From Ovis canadensis (Eukaryota; Chordata; Mammalia; Artiodactyla; Bovidae), in assembly GCF_042477335.2 (NCBI RefSeq), contig NC_091247.1, positions 231,087,001-231,151,000 of the forward strand: a stretch of 64,000 nt of DNA, in the 5' to 3' direction. The translations under genes and the position numbers were made by a program. Of this stretch, positions 22,640 to 56,149 are shown in pieces (the stretch's first letter is position 1; the number at the start of each line of letters is the position of its first letter). The notes under the pieces are model-generated. The model made no database searches. It was not told the origin of the DNA and saw only the letters and a list, made by a program, of their open reading frames with translations.

Positions 22640-25600
22640 CCACTCTCCAGTAGGGCCCGTGTTCACACCCGCCCCACCACCCTCTGTGCCCTATCCCGAG
22701 GCTGTGTCAGTGGCGCCCAGGGAAGCGTGGAAAAATGTTTAGACGTGCAAATGAAGAGTTTTAGGAAAAAAAGGGTCAGTCGTCTCAACGTAATAAGCAT
22801 CCATTTTAAAAGAATTAAAATCATCAAAATCTTACTGGAAGTTGTACTCATGAAGGTTCTTCAGGAACGACCGCCCTTCGCCTTCTGACCGGAAGAGGGG
22901 AAAGGGGGCACCTGTTGCTGGGGGCTGGGTGCACACCTGCCTCCAGAGATGCCCCTGGACCGTGGGCACTGCTGTCCGGAGGCCCCACTGCCAGGACTCA
23001 GCGCCCAGCCCTGCCTGCCCCGCTGCCCCCTCTTCCTCTGGCGACTCCAGCTGGACACCCAAACCCTGGCCTCGGCTTGACCTCCAGGCGCAGAGAGCAG
23101 GCAAAGACAAGCCGCTCCACACTCCTCACTGCAAAAGACAGCTCACAACAGCAGCCCACTCCCTCTACACAAGCTACCGTTCCTGCAAACTAGGATGCCC
23201 CTCGAACCACCAAGAACGTTGAATCCGAGCAACTCCGAGGTATCACCCATTTCTTTGGTCACACTGGGGGCCACTCTGCTCTAAATGGCACCCCTCCACA
23301 CACACGCACTTCCTGTTTGCTTTCTCGGCCTCTGCCTTCTCACACCAGGCACTCACATAAGTGACAGGCTCAGCTGTTTGTGAGCTGTCTTCCCCATGCA
23401 GAGGTCAGCTCCAGGTAGGTGACTGATGGCTGTTTGCCCGGGCTTTAGGGCTGAGACTCCTGACCTGGGGCCCCGCAGTTCAGGGCAGAGCAGACGTGGT
23501 CTGCAGCCCCGGAGCCGGTGCTGTGTGCTCCTGGTGTTGGGAGAGGGTGGCGCCCAGCGGGTGCTCAGGGACTGCTGGGGGGATGAGGGGATGAATGGGT
23601 GAGGCACACAGACCCGGGTTACCTGTGAGCTCTGGGGGGCGGGGGCGGGGAGGGAACCGGTCATCCTTGGCCCTGGGGCCTGACCGCACTGGTGCTCTCC
23701 TGCCGAGGTGTGGCCGGGCTGGGGAGGGGAGGTCCTGCTGAAGGCCTCTCACTGGCCGCGGCAGCATGCCTGTCAGGCCACGGGGCTCCGGGTGCGCGTG
23801 GACGGCCCAGCTCAGAGCCCTGGGCTGAGTGCCACCACCATGCAAGGGCAGCACGTCCTGGACAGCGGGGCAGCTGGGACCCTGGAGCACCCGTCCCCAC
23901 CCCAGCCCTGTGGCCAGGCAGGTCCTTAGTCCTGGAGAGGAGCGCAGTTGTTCCCCTTGTCTGGGCTTCCGGTTCCCCCCGTGGGATGGCCAGGGCTGCT
24001 GCGAAGTGGAGGAGCCTGCATCTGTTCAGTTTCTAGCACCCAGCCCCCAAACCCCGCCAGCCAACCCACCTCCCCACCCCTCCAGGTCAAGGATTCCTCC
24101 TGAGGGAGGCGCTGGATCAGGGCCGCAGTCTCTGTGCACAGGCAGGGACCCCGAGGCAGGCCAGGCGTGAGAAGCCGGAACTTGTGGCGTGGGGACCTTG
24201 GTCCCCACCTCCTTCTGTGCCTTGATGCAGAGGGGGCACTTGGGGCAGACAGGGGTCTCCAGAGCACGGCAGGAGTACTTGCGTGAGCCCAGAGCACAGC
24301 CCGCGGGGGGCCAGGCCTGGCCGAGGTGGGGGAACAGGATCTGCGGGCTGGGGGCGCGACAGCCCCTCTCGAACCGCGGGCAGGGGTCCAGCTGCAGTCA
24401 CGGCCTCCATCCCGCCTCAGGGGGGACACGCGGCCCCGTGGTCCCCCAGTCCCCATGAGGGCTCCCTGGCCCTGCCGACCCCTTCCCTGTCCTCAAGGGA
24501 AGCGGCGAGCCAGGCAGACAAGAGTTTCTCAGTGAGGGGGCATGTGGGCTCCACCGACCCATCTTGTCGGCTCGGGCAGCAGCTCCCACTAAGGGAGCGG
24601 TGACGAGACGTCCAGGGGCCTGTGTTCCGCTAACGAGGCAGAGCCCAGGCCGGGGGCGGGGCGGGGGTGCGCATGCGCAGACGCAGCCCAGCGTAGGCCA
24701 GGGGCGGGGCCCGGCCCCGCGTGCCCCGCGTGCCCCGAGTCAGGTGAAGGTGACTCCAGACAGCGGCCCGGCAGGGGCGGCCCGGGGGTCCTTGTGAGCT
24801 GGCAGGGGGGTCCCGTGAGGGCAGGCCCAGCCGGCAGACTGCTGGGCGACCGCTGGCCTGGGACACAGAAATGAGGCTGGCAGGGCCGAGGGCGCCCTGT
24901 GGCTCCTGAGCACAGGTGGCGCGTGGTGACCTCAGGGGGTGCAGAGCGTCTGAGAATGGCTCGTCCTGGCAGCTGGCCCCTGGGGCCAACGGAGTGGCCG
25001 TCCCTCACCGCACTGTCCTGGCTAGGGGCCTGGGGAGAGGAAGGTGGTCCAGCTCTGGGGGCAAGGGTGAAGGCTGGGTGCTGGGGTGGTGGGCGCTCAG
25101 GTTCTTAGCAGACTCTTTGAAGGGTGGGGGCCAGTGGGGGCACCCAGGGTGTGGACCCCAGCACGTGTGTGGGTGACCTGGCCCCCCAGACCTGGTCAGT
25201 TCCAGGAAGGGTGGGGTCACACCCTGCACTCCAGAGAACCTTGTGCTCAGGGCCAGGGATGCTGGCCCTGACCCCAGGTGGTCCAGAGGGAGCCTGGGCC
25301 AGGCTGAGACAGATGCATCAGGGGCTGGGCCATCTGGGGAAGGGGCTGCCCATGGAGCCACTCTGTTGGCCCCACACAGGGTTCAGGAGGGGCTGGAGGT
25401 CCTTCATCTGACCCAAAGTCCTGGCATCGTCCAAGGGCCCAAGTAGCTGCAGGCCTTTGGAGACCCGAGAGGTACACAGGCCCCTAGTCTGGGGCCAGGT
25501 GAGGACCCTCAGTGCATGCCCTGAGGCCGAGCCTTCGCGACAGAGGCCTGGGGTGTCAAGACGTGAGCTGGCCCCTTGCTGCATCCCTGCAGTTGGACCT

Positions 25601-27042
25601 GGCACCCGTGTCTTCTTGGTGAGATACTTGGCCTCAGGCGGCTGTCCCCTGGGTGGCAGCTGGGGAGAGAGGAATGGGGGGCTGGCTCAGGCAAGCCGTG
25701 TGTGGGGGCATAGACCCCCCACCCTTCAACCATCTGGTGGCTCACAGGGTAAAGAGTCCACCTGCAGTGCAGGAGACCTGGGTTCGATCCCTGGGTCAGG
25801 ACGATCCCCTGGAGAAGGGAATGACAGCCCACTCCAGTATCCTGGCCTGGAGAATCCCATGGACAGAGGAGCCTGGCAGGCGGCAGTCCCTGGGGTCGCA
25901 AAGAGTCAGACACGACTGAGCGACTAACACTTCAACGTTCACTTTTCACGCGCCCCCCTAGCCCACCTCCGACTATGAGGTGGAAAGCAGGAGAGGGAAT
26001 GAGACCCCACCCTCTCAGGGCCCCTTGCCCTGTCCTGCCAAGCCAGTGCCCGGTCAGCAGGCAAACGTCCATCTTCGGGGGAGTTTACCCTGATCTCTGG
26101 AGCAGTATCCTTCCAGGTTGCCCAACTCCAGCTGGGCCCAGGTGCTCTCACTGATCACAAGACCCTGGGACTCACCCAGCATGGCACTCCAGTCATAGCC
26201 GCAGGCCACCCACCATGCCATCTGACTGGCAAATATCGGAGCCCCGGTCCAGACACAAGGCTCTTAGGGGTGACCATCGCCCCGCCCCTTCGATCCGCTG
26301 GGGCGGGGAGGTGGGGGCTGTGGTGGGGTGGGGTAAGGGGAGAAGTGGATGCAGGCCCTGGAGCATTTGCCAGGGGAGGTGGGCGGGACTGGGGCGCCCT
26401 GGCATTGCTGAGACTCAGCTGCGCCCAGAGGCCATTCGAGACCGGCCCAGTTGCCCATCAGTGGACGGGGTGGTGAGAGCGCTGGATTCCCAGGCACCCC
26501 TCTTCCTGTCTGCTTTTCAGCACTGGCAGAGGTTTGCACTTGAAGATGAGTGTGCTTGCTCCTCACTCCCACTGCCCTTGTGCCACTCACTGCCCCCCTA
26601 CCCCAGGCCCTCAGGCAGGAGTCACCCCCTGGGCCACACCGAGGCCCCGTAGGTTTAGGGTTCCCTCTAGATCCTGCCAAGTCTGAAGTCCAGGAGTCTG
26701 GGACTCCTGGGTGGGCGACAGGTGGGCCGGGGACTTCGAGTTTCTGGGCAGTTGGAACCAGAGCCCAGGTCAGTGTGGTGGACACTCAGGGAGGAGGGCA
26801 CAACACCCTTGACCCAGTGCGAGGCCCTGGAGGAGCTTGATCCCCCAAGTCAAGGCTCAGAAGCCTGGCCTGACGCTGAGGCGGTGGCCCCTCTGTCCTC
26901 CACCTCCTGTGCAGAGTGTCCCCCGCATCCTGACGGTGGGAGACAGGGCTGCTACGGGCCAGTCTGGGGTCTAGCCCTTGGCCCCCGACAGCCCCTGAGT
27001 ACCTGTCCTCCCAGCCCCAGTCCCCGCTGAGGCCTGGCCCGC
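22640..27042. other. DNA downstream of the last confident IL17REL exon
   Basis: GC-rich sequence with one Bov-tA at 25733. The 3' part of IL17REL is expected here if the donor next to exon 15 is used, but I find no clear terminal exon. No AATAAA or ATTAAA is seen on the minus strand between about 22.9 and 27.0 kb. A Cys-rich minus-strand frame at 24209-24279 and a strong donor-like GTGAGT (minus strand) near 26172-26177 are the only exon-like hints. Confidence 0.5.
25733..25951 (+). mobile_element. Bov-tA SINE, + orientation, well preserved
   Basis: The tRNA-like A and B boxes are visible (TGGCTCACAGGG and GGTTCGATCCCTGGG). They are followed by the Bov-A tail with GAATCCCATGGACAGAGGAG and GTCAGACACGACTGAGCGAC. 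It is one of the best preserved SINEs in the window. Confidence 0.95.
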
Positions 27043-27050
27043 TCACTCAC

Positions 27051-49443
<22,393 letters not shown>

Positions 49444-49605
49444 TCACGGGGTCCACAGGCCGCTGCCGGGCTCGTCGCCGAGCGGCACGAAGGAGGCGCC
49501 CTGCAGGATGGCGGCGCAGAAGGAGCGGCAGCGCTTGCAGGGACCGGCGGGCGGCAGCGAGCCACGGCACACCAGGCAGGGCGCTGGGAGGGCCCTTGGC
49601 AGCCC
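49444..49605 (-). CDS. TTLL8: C-terminal exon of an upstream minus-strand gene (TTLL8 by synteny)
   Basis: A strong acceptor (CTCTCTCTGCTGCAG) is followed by 53 in-phase codons and a TGA at 49444-49446. The peptide contains APCLVCRGSLPPAGPCKRCR-SFCAAILQGASFVPLG, a CxxC...CxxCxxxC pattern suggesting a small zinc-binding or disulfide motif. The exon starts with the last two bases of a split codon. In human, TTLL8 (a tubulin monoglycylase) lies on the same strand just upstream of IL17REL at a similar distance (about 2.5 kb, from memory). None of the TTL catalytic domain is in the window, so the name rests on position only. Confidence 0.5.
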   Translation of the reverse strand, partial: GLPRALPAPCLVCRGSLPPAGPCKRCRSFCAAILQGASFVPLGDEPGSGLWTP

Positions 49606-51257
49606 TGCAGCAGAGAGAGAGGGTGAGGAGGGCCCTGAGACCGAGCCCGCCACCGCCCGGGACGGCGCCCTCCGCCCGGATCGCGCCCACCCAGCCCCGG
49701 CCACGCCCACCCACCAGGCCCCGCCCGCCCGCGCCCTACCGCGCCCCCCAGGCCACCCACCAGCTTCCAGACTGCTCCGGTGAGTCCGCGAAGTGGCGTC
49801 CGCCACCCTAGACCAGGCCCACTGGCCCTGCCCCAGAACCTCGTCTCTGGGCACAGTCACGGATCTCTGAGACTCTGCGTCCCAGGGCGTGTCCCCCTCG
49901 GACTCGCCCCGCTCAGGGCAGCCCTCACCCCCTGCGAGGCGCTGGTCTCCCCGGAGGTCAGTCCCAGCTGGCTTCCAAGCCCACTCGCTCCCCGCTCCCA
50001 GAAAAGCCGGGACCTCCACTCGAGGCCAGGGGGCGAGGCCCTGGGGCCCGTGCTCATCTTCTCCGCCCCAGGAGAGGAGTCCCAGCTAGGGGCAGTGAGC
50101 AAACCCGGGGACTCTCCTAGGAGGTTATGAGCACACTGTGGATGGCTGGAGCGCACAGCCCCATTGGCACCCACGAGCCTCCCCCAAAGCCCACCTGGGG
50201 TCCAGCCTCGGGAGCAGGGCCCGCTTAGGAGACCCGGCGCGGACGCCGGCTGACCATGCGGGTGTTGGCTCCAGGGCCCTGTGGGCACAGGATGGGACTG
50301 CGGGACCTTGGCTCTCCACCCCCATCCTGCCTCCTCCCCTGCTGCTCGGACAGCGGCCTCGTCCTCCAGAAGGACACACTCCTCCGGCCCCACCCTGCAG
50401 AGCCTGGGCGCCTGGAGCCCCATTGAGTGCTGGTGTTTCTCCAGGATTTCTCCAGTTCCTCCAACAGACCAGGGGCGTGAGCCAGCCAGCAGGTGGGGTC
50501 AGTGCCCTCCAAGAAGCTGGAGATCTTTCTTAGGGACCCGCAGTGCGCGCTCACCCCTCCCCCGCGCGCCTGCCATGACTCAGCCTGGGGCTACCAGGCC
50601 AAGGCCGGCTCCAGGCGAGCTGCAGCCTGCTCCTGGGCTGGCGAGGGCGTGGGGGCGTCCCCAGGCTCTCCTGGCCTCGGGCCCAGCCCAGGGGTGCCAT
50701 GGGCTGAGCTGCCACACCAGCGGGAGCCACCAGCAGCCCTGCTGGTAGCCTGGCTGAGTAACTTCTCCCCAGGGGCAGGCGGGGTGGGAGGGGCCACCCG
50801 GTTCCTATGCAAAGCAGCCCGCCACTTCCCGGAGCCTGGAGCAGCGCTGAGCCTGAGCCCAGGAATGGGGCCTCCCCAGGGACGGGGCCTCCCCAGGGAC
50901 GGGAGCTAGCCTGTCCCAAGGGGTGTGCCGGGGCCTGCACGGCACGTGGGGGTGCAGAAAGCCGGGGCGGGGGCCCTGTCCTCAGGGGAGCAGGCGCAGA
51001 GGCCAAGGGGCAGGTCTGTGCAGTCCAGGCCTAATGGCGGTGGGTTGGCCAGGCCAGACCCGGGAAGGGCTAGGCCCTCAGGGCAGAGGGGCAGTGCGCT
51101 GTCCGTTAGGGGCTGGCGGGGGTGGGGGTGGGGCGTGGGGGGGCAGCACTGAGACACAGGGGAGCCCTGTGCTGCACATCCTGGGGTGAATGAGGGGGCG
51201 TGAGGGGAGCGCGTGGAGGACCCAAAGTGGGGGTGTCCACTCAGGAGCTGGTGCTCT
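49606..51257. other. GC-rich sequence, probably the last intron of the upstream minus-strand gene
   Basis: No further exon with convincing splice sites was found on the minus strand. The sequence is unique-looking with no SINE or LINE. A minus-strand frame ending near 50225 contains an acidic helical-looking stretch (GLLEELEKSWRN), but I see no good acceptor for it. Confidence 0.45.
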
Positions 51258-51510
51258 GGATCCGATCAGTCCTTTTGGGAAAAAACAGCAACCTGAACTG
51301 ACTCTTTGGAAAAGACTCTGATGGTGGGAAAGATTGAAGGCAGGAGGGGAAGGGGACGACAGAGGATGAGACAGTTGGACGGCATCACGGACTCGATGGA
51401 CGTGAGTTTGAGTAAACTCCGGGAGTTGGTGATGGACAGGGAGGCCTGGCGTGCTGCAGTCCACGGGGTCGCAGCGTCGGACACGACTGAGCGACTGGAC
51501 TGAACTGGCC
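51258..51510 (+). mobile_element. BovB 3' tail, + orientation
   Basis: GACTCTTTGGAAAAGACTCT, GGCAGGAGGGGAAGGGGACG, GGACAGGGAGGCCTGGCGTG and GACACGACTGAGCGACTGG. It is 5'-truncated, about 250 bp and well preserved. Confidence 0.93.
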
Positions 51511-52855
51511 GTGAAACATGAAAAACACCTTAAAATAAACAAAAGGCAAAAAGCAAGACGTGATCAGGCGAAGTCTGCGGGGTCAGCCCTGTGGGCCAGG
51601 ACTGCCTGGGCTCGAGGTTCCAAGGCTTCAGGGGTGTGGGGGGCAGAAGACCACCCCCACGAGGGGTGAGAGACACCCTGCCCCTCAGAAAGTGGCAACC
51701 CCAAAAGATCGCACCGTGGGTGAGCCCAAAACACACCTTCCCAGCCCCAGGGAGCGTGTTCTTGGTGCTGAGCAGCGGGGGTGGAAATCCCAGGGAGATT
51801 GCCCCGAGCTAGTCCCAAACAGGAAACAGGCCTGGTGACAAGTTCTCATCCCTGGGCTTGGGGCGGGGCGCGGAGGGCACCAAGCCTCAGATATATGAGC
51901 TTAAAGTGATGCCGGCGGCCTTGCTCAGGAGATGGAAGATAAGGGCCCGAGGACGGGGTTCGCCGGGGCACACAGGCTCTCTGAGGGGCCGTGCCCGCAT
52001 CCTGGAAGGAATGCAGAGACTCGCCGCAATCCATTTCTTAAAGAAAACGATTCGTCCCTAATAAAATGTGAGAGTGCCGGCAGAAACAGAAGGTGACCTA
52101 AGACCTCACAAGCTGATAAAATTATCAGACACAGAACACGACATGATTTCAATACGATGTAGAGATTTCAGGCAAAGGAAAGGAATCATAAAGAAAGGCC
52201 AAATTTATTAAAAAGCAGCGTTTCTAAAAAATGAGTCTATAATAACTGAAGCCTTTCAGTGGACGGGATTCACAGCGCTCTAGACTCTGAGGACAGAATG
52301 ATCTGGAAGGCAGAGGAGGAGCCTACGAGGGTGGCCCCGCAGGAAACCGGAAGGCGACTGGGAGGTGAAGGAACACAGGAGGTGGGTGGAGAAGGGGGTC
52401 AAGCACCCCCGAGCTCCCAAGGCACGGATAGGCGGTGGGATGGAGACGGCACTCAAAGGGTTAAAGGCTGAGCGATTCTCATAAACCATTAAAGACACGA
52501 GTGTGCCGATTAATAAAGCTTGGAGATTTCCAGTTTGAATAAATACAAATAAAACCCCACACCCAGACCCGTCCTTAAAACAGTCGGAAATTTTGCAGGC
52601 AAGTAAGACAGTTCGCTTCTGGAAAGCCGTGCACTTGTCCGAGTATCTCTGAGAGCAGCGGCGACAGCCAAGGAGAAGGGTGCTGAGAGGGCCCCGCTGG
52701 GCGCCCCTGGCCTGTCTCTGTCAAGGTGAGAGTCCGAAACGGAGGAGAGATGAGAGCTTCCGTGGGGGCAGCCTGAGACCTGGGGAGGGTGCAGGGCGGA
52801 GAGCCGCTGTGTGGTCTGAACACACAGTACTAATGTCTCCAAGCCCGAAGGTCAC
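51511..52855 (+). other. Unique sequence plus a likely old L1 ORF1 remnant
   Basis: 51511-52150 shows no recognisable gene. At about 52190-52330 the + strand resembles L1 ORF1 (ACTGAAGCCTTTCAGTGGAC and the following Asp/Ser/Arg-rich frame). The remainder is unassigned. Confidence 0.35.
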
Positions 52856-52861
52856 TGTATT

Positions 52862-53078
52862 GTCCTGCTGCTGCTAAGTCGCTCCATCGTGTCCAACTCT
52901 TTGCGACCCCGTGGACTGCAGCCTGCCAGGCTCCTCTGTCCATGGGAGTCTCCAGGCAAGAACACTGGAGTGGGTTGGCATGCCCTCCTCCGAGGGATCT
53001 TCCTGACCCAGGGAGTGAACCTGTGTCTCTTACATCTCCCGCGCTGGCAGGCAGGTTCTCTGCCTTGTCTGGGCGGGA
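52862..53078 (-). mobile_element. Bov-tA2 SINE, inverted
   Basis: CTGCTGCTAAGTCGCTCCAT tail end, GCAGCCTGCCAGGCTCCTCT, GAACACTGGAGTGGGTTGGC, and GCGCTGGCAGGCAGGTTCTC near the tRNA-like end. Confidence 0.92.
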
Positions 53079-53149
53079 ATAAAAGCAGGATTTTCGGAAC
53101 TTTAGACGTTAACCTCAGCATGCAGCTGGTCATTTCTATGCAACAGCTA

Positions 53150-53945
53150 AAAGCCCAGAAACAGAGTGTGTGACCTCCAAACCCGGAGGAGTAGAAACTG
53201 AAATGGCAAAAGCATTAATGAAAATAAGGCAAAGAGAAAGAGGAGCACGAGGTGGAGAAGGGTAAAGAGACACCAGACGCAGTCAGGTGAGAGGTCCTGA
53301 GGGCGGGAGGCTCCAAGGCGCCCGGGGGACCCCGCCTCCTGTGCCCCGGCCCCGGGCAGACCCCTCACGTCACATCAGGCCGGGCTTGTGGCCAGCAGAA
53401 CATGGCAGAAGTGACCCAGTGTGACTTCTCAGGCTGAGCCACAGAAGACGTGACTCCAGGGCCTGTCTGGAATTTCTTGTTCTGCAGATGCTCCACCCAC
53501 CGTGAAGGCACTCAAGCGGCCCTTTGGAGGGTCCGTGAGGTGAGGACGAGGCCTCCAGCCCTCGTCTGGGTGAGCGAACCCTCGGAAATCGGACCCCCCC
53601 GCCCCCGAGTCAAGCCTTCACGTGACCCAGCCTCGGCCACAGCCTTGACTGAACCTCACGTGAGACCTGGGGCTTGGACCACAAGGTGAGGGCCCTCTCG
53701 GATCCCTGGCCCTCAGAAATGTGTGGGCAAGCAGGTGTTTATTGTTCTGGAGCAATCTGTGTGCACAATCCACGCCGTCTGTGTACACAGACGATCTCAC
53801 AGGACGTAATGTGAAATGCGCCGGTTAGGAGAGTGGCGAGTTTGGACTCAGGGTTTCGGCGCTCTGGCCTCTGAGATGGGACTGCGTTCTGTCTACGGGG
53901 TGTGCCTCTCCCAGAATAAACCCACTTTCACTCTAAAAAAAAAAA
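53150..53945 (+). other. Unassigned segment ending in AATAAA plus an A-tract (possible LTR or retroposed transcript end)
   Basis: AATAAA at 53915-53920 is followed 14 bases later by 11 consecutive A (53935-53945). The sequence before it (CTCTCCCAGAATAAACCCAC-TTTCACTCT) resembles the R region of an endogenous-retrovirus LTR or a retroposed mRNA end. No intact protein frame was recognised and no boundary repeats were identified. Confidence 0.35.
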
Positions 53946-54429
53946 TCAGATTTTATGCACAGAAATATGTAAGACCCAAGATCAGGGAGTGACTGAAAGG
54001 AAAAGATACACCCGAGAAAATTCTAGCCGAGATAAAATTAATAACAGAGTCTGAAGAAGCGCAGAGCAACAGTTGTCAGGATTATAAGAAGCTGATGGGT
54101 CCCCACAGGTTGTCATCATACTTGGGACATGCAGATAAGAAAAAGCAGAAAGAGCATAAAAGGTGTGGACGCCACACTGAACGACCCGGCTGCGCTTGCG
54201 GTACTCGACAAGCGCGGCGCACGCTGTCTTCACCAGCACTGACCGCACACAACGCCCCACAGCGAAGGCCTGGTGCTGCAGCGACTCAGCTCCGGTCGGA
54301 ACACGATTATGCCGACAAGAAAAATCCAGGCTGCTTACAAAATCTGATGCGAATGTATTGAAAGCGATTTCTAAAAGACCTAGAGATCAAAGAATTGTAC
54401 TGAAAATTAGAAAATATTGATCTGAATAA

Positions 54430-54892
54430 TACCCCAAACACTACATTTAAAAAATTTTCAGATTCAGTTAAAGTAGAAAATAAAGGGTAACTGCCATCCT
54501 TGACTTGCCTGTCGTGTACTGAAAAGAAGAAATGCCAAATATCAAGATCCAAGCAACTTCTAGATACTTAGGCCTTCTGCCCATTTTCTGGTTGGGTTGC
54601 TTGCTTGTTTATTTTTTAATGTTGAACTGCATGAGCTGTTTGTATATTTTGGAGATTAATCCACTGTCGGTTGCTTGATTTGGAAACATTAAATAGCCGG
54701 TGGGAAGCTGCTGTGCGGCACAGGGGCTCAGCTCACTGCTCTGCGGTGACCCAGAGGAGTGGGACGGGGCGGGGGGAGGGAGGTCCACGAGGGAGGGGAC
54801 ACGAGCATACACATGGCTGCGTCACCTCCTTGTACAGCAGAGACCAACGTCTTAAAGCCATTACACCCCAATTAAATATATATATGTGCACA
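54430..54892. mobile_element. L1 fragments
   Basis: 54590-54700 (AGCTGTTTGTATATTTTGGA, then CACTGTCGGTTGCTTGATTT) matches inverted L1 ORF2. 54775-54880 (GGAGGTCCACGAGGGAGGGG, then CCATTACACCCCAATTAAAT) matches a + orientation L1 3' end. Both are short and non-coding. Confidence 0.6.
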
Positions 54893-54896
54893 CCCA

Positions 54897-55091
54897 AGTG
54901 AGTGAAAGTCACTCAGTTCTGTCTGACTCTTTGCAACCCCATGGACTATACAGTCCATGCAATTCTCCAGGCCAGACTACTGGAGTGGGTAGCCGTTCCC
55001 TTCTCCAGGGGATCTTCCCAAGCCAGGGATGGAACCCAGGTCCCCCGCACTGCGGGCGGATTCTTTACCAGCTGAGCCGCCAGGGAAGCCC
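54897..55091 (-). mobile_element. Bov-tA SINE, inverted
   Basis: GTCACTCAGTTCTGTCTGAC, CCCATGGACTATACAGTCCA, GGGGATCTTCCCAAGCCAGG, and TTTACCAGCTGAGCCGCCAG-GGAAGCCC. A full-length inverted copy. Confidence 0.93.
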
Positions 55092-56149
55092 ACGCATATA
55101 CATCTGTAGGGAGACAAATTAAACCGCAGGCGCCAGAGCCAGGGGAGCAAAGCGGAGGTTCAGCAAAGCCGCAGGCTGGTTCTCGAGAAGCTGGAAACAG
55201 CGGCAGCCCCCGGCGACACTCCCTGATGGCAGTGGGGGTGGCGATGCTAGAAACAAAGTGAAACACCTCTCTTCCTGCAGACTTTGAGAGATGACGAAGG
55301 AAGACAAGGCCCGCCTCCCGGTCCTGCGGGGATGGATGCCACTCATACGAGCAGAGTGGCACGACCGTCTCCGGAGATTCAGGGGGAGCGGTGCAGCTCC
55401 TGTGTATGCATGATAAACAGAAAAGAAAACCACCCCCAGCCAACAAGCAGTGTCCTCTGTTCGAGAGCCTGTGTTTGTGGGGACCTTACTCCAGCCTCGT
55501 TAGTGGACTCCTGCCTGCTCCCCTCAGTGCAGGGGGGCAGGAACCAGGACAAGGCAGACAGACTGGAAAGGGAGGCGACGGATGCTCCTGGGGAGCCCTG
55601 CAGGAGGCGGGCTGCAGGGGCAGCGTGCAAGAGCCGCAGGGGCGTCGACACATTGGCACAAATAATTGGGAAATAAATTTTAAAACACCATTTATATCGT
55701 TCGTATGTAGAATCTTAAATAACTCAAACTCACAGGAACAGAGAGAAAGGTGGCTGCCAGGAGGGAGTGGGGAGAGAGGGGCAAGCGCTCAGCTGGCAGG
55801 TGGGTGACACCTGAGGATCAGATGTGAGACCTGGCCGCCACAGCTGACCACAGAGCTGGCGTCACCGACAGTAAACGTTCTCACCAAGAGAAGAGAAAAA
55901 GATTAAAACCCACCATTTATTAAAGTAGCAAAGTCAATTGATAAAAATACACGTATAAAAGTATAGAAAATACATCTGATACATAGGAATTCATTTGATG
56001 AGAAAAAAATCCACTCTAAAAATATTGCTTAGGAAAACTAAAGAATATAGTATGTAAATAAATGTCAAGATACATCAAGTGGGTAGATTGGGAGTCTCAG
56101 CATCATGAGGCCATCAGTTCTCCTTAAAATGATTGGTAGATTTGACACG
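55092..56149. other. Mixed sequence with an L1 3'UTR-like part
   Basis: 55092-55670 is unassigned. 55670-55910 (TATGTAGAATCTTAAATAAC, CTCACAGGAACAGAGAGAAA, GAGTGGGGAGAGAGG) resembles a + orientation L1 3'UTR. 55910-56150 is AT-rich and unassigned. Confidence 0.45.

Noticed and set aside
26170-26215. Possible IL17REL terminal exon with a strong GTGAGT donor on the minus strand
   Set aside because: The acceptor options are weak with poor polypyrimidine tracts. The phase required after exon 15 gives a stop with one acceptor and an unconvincing peptide with the other.
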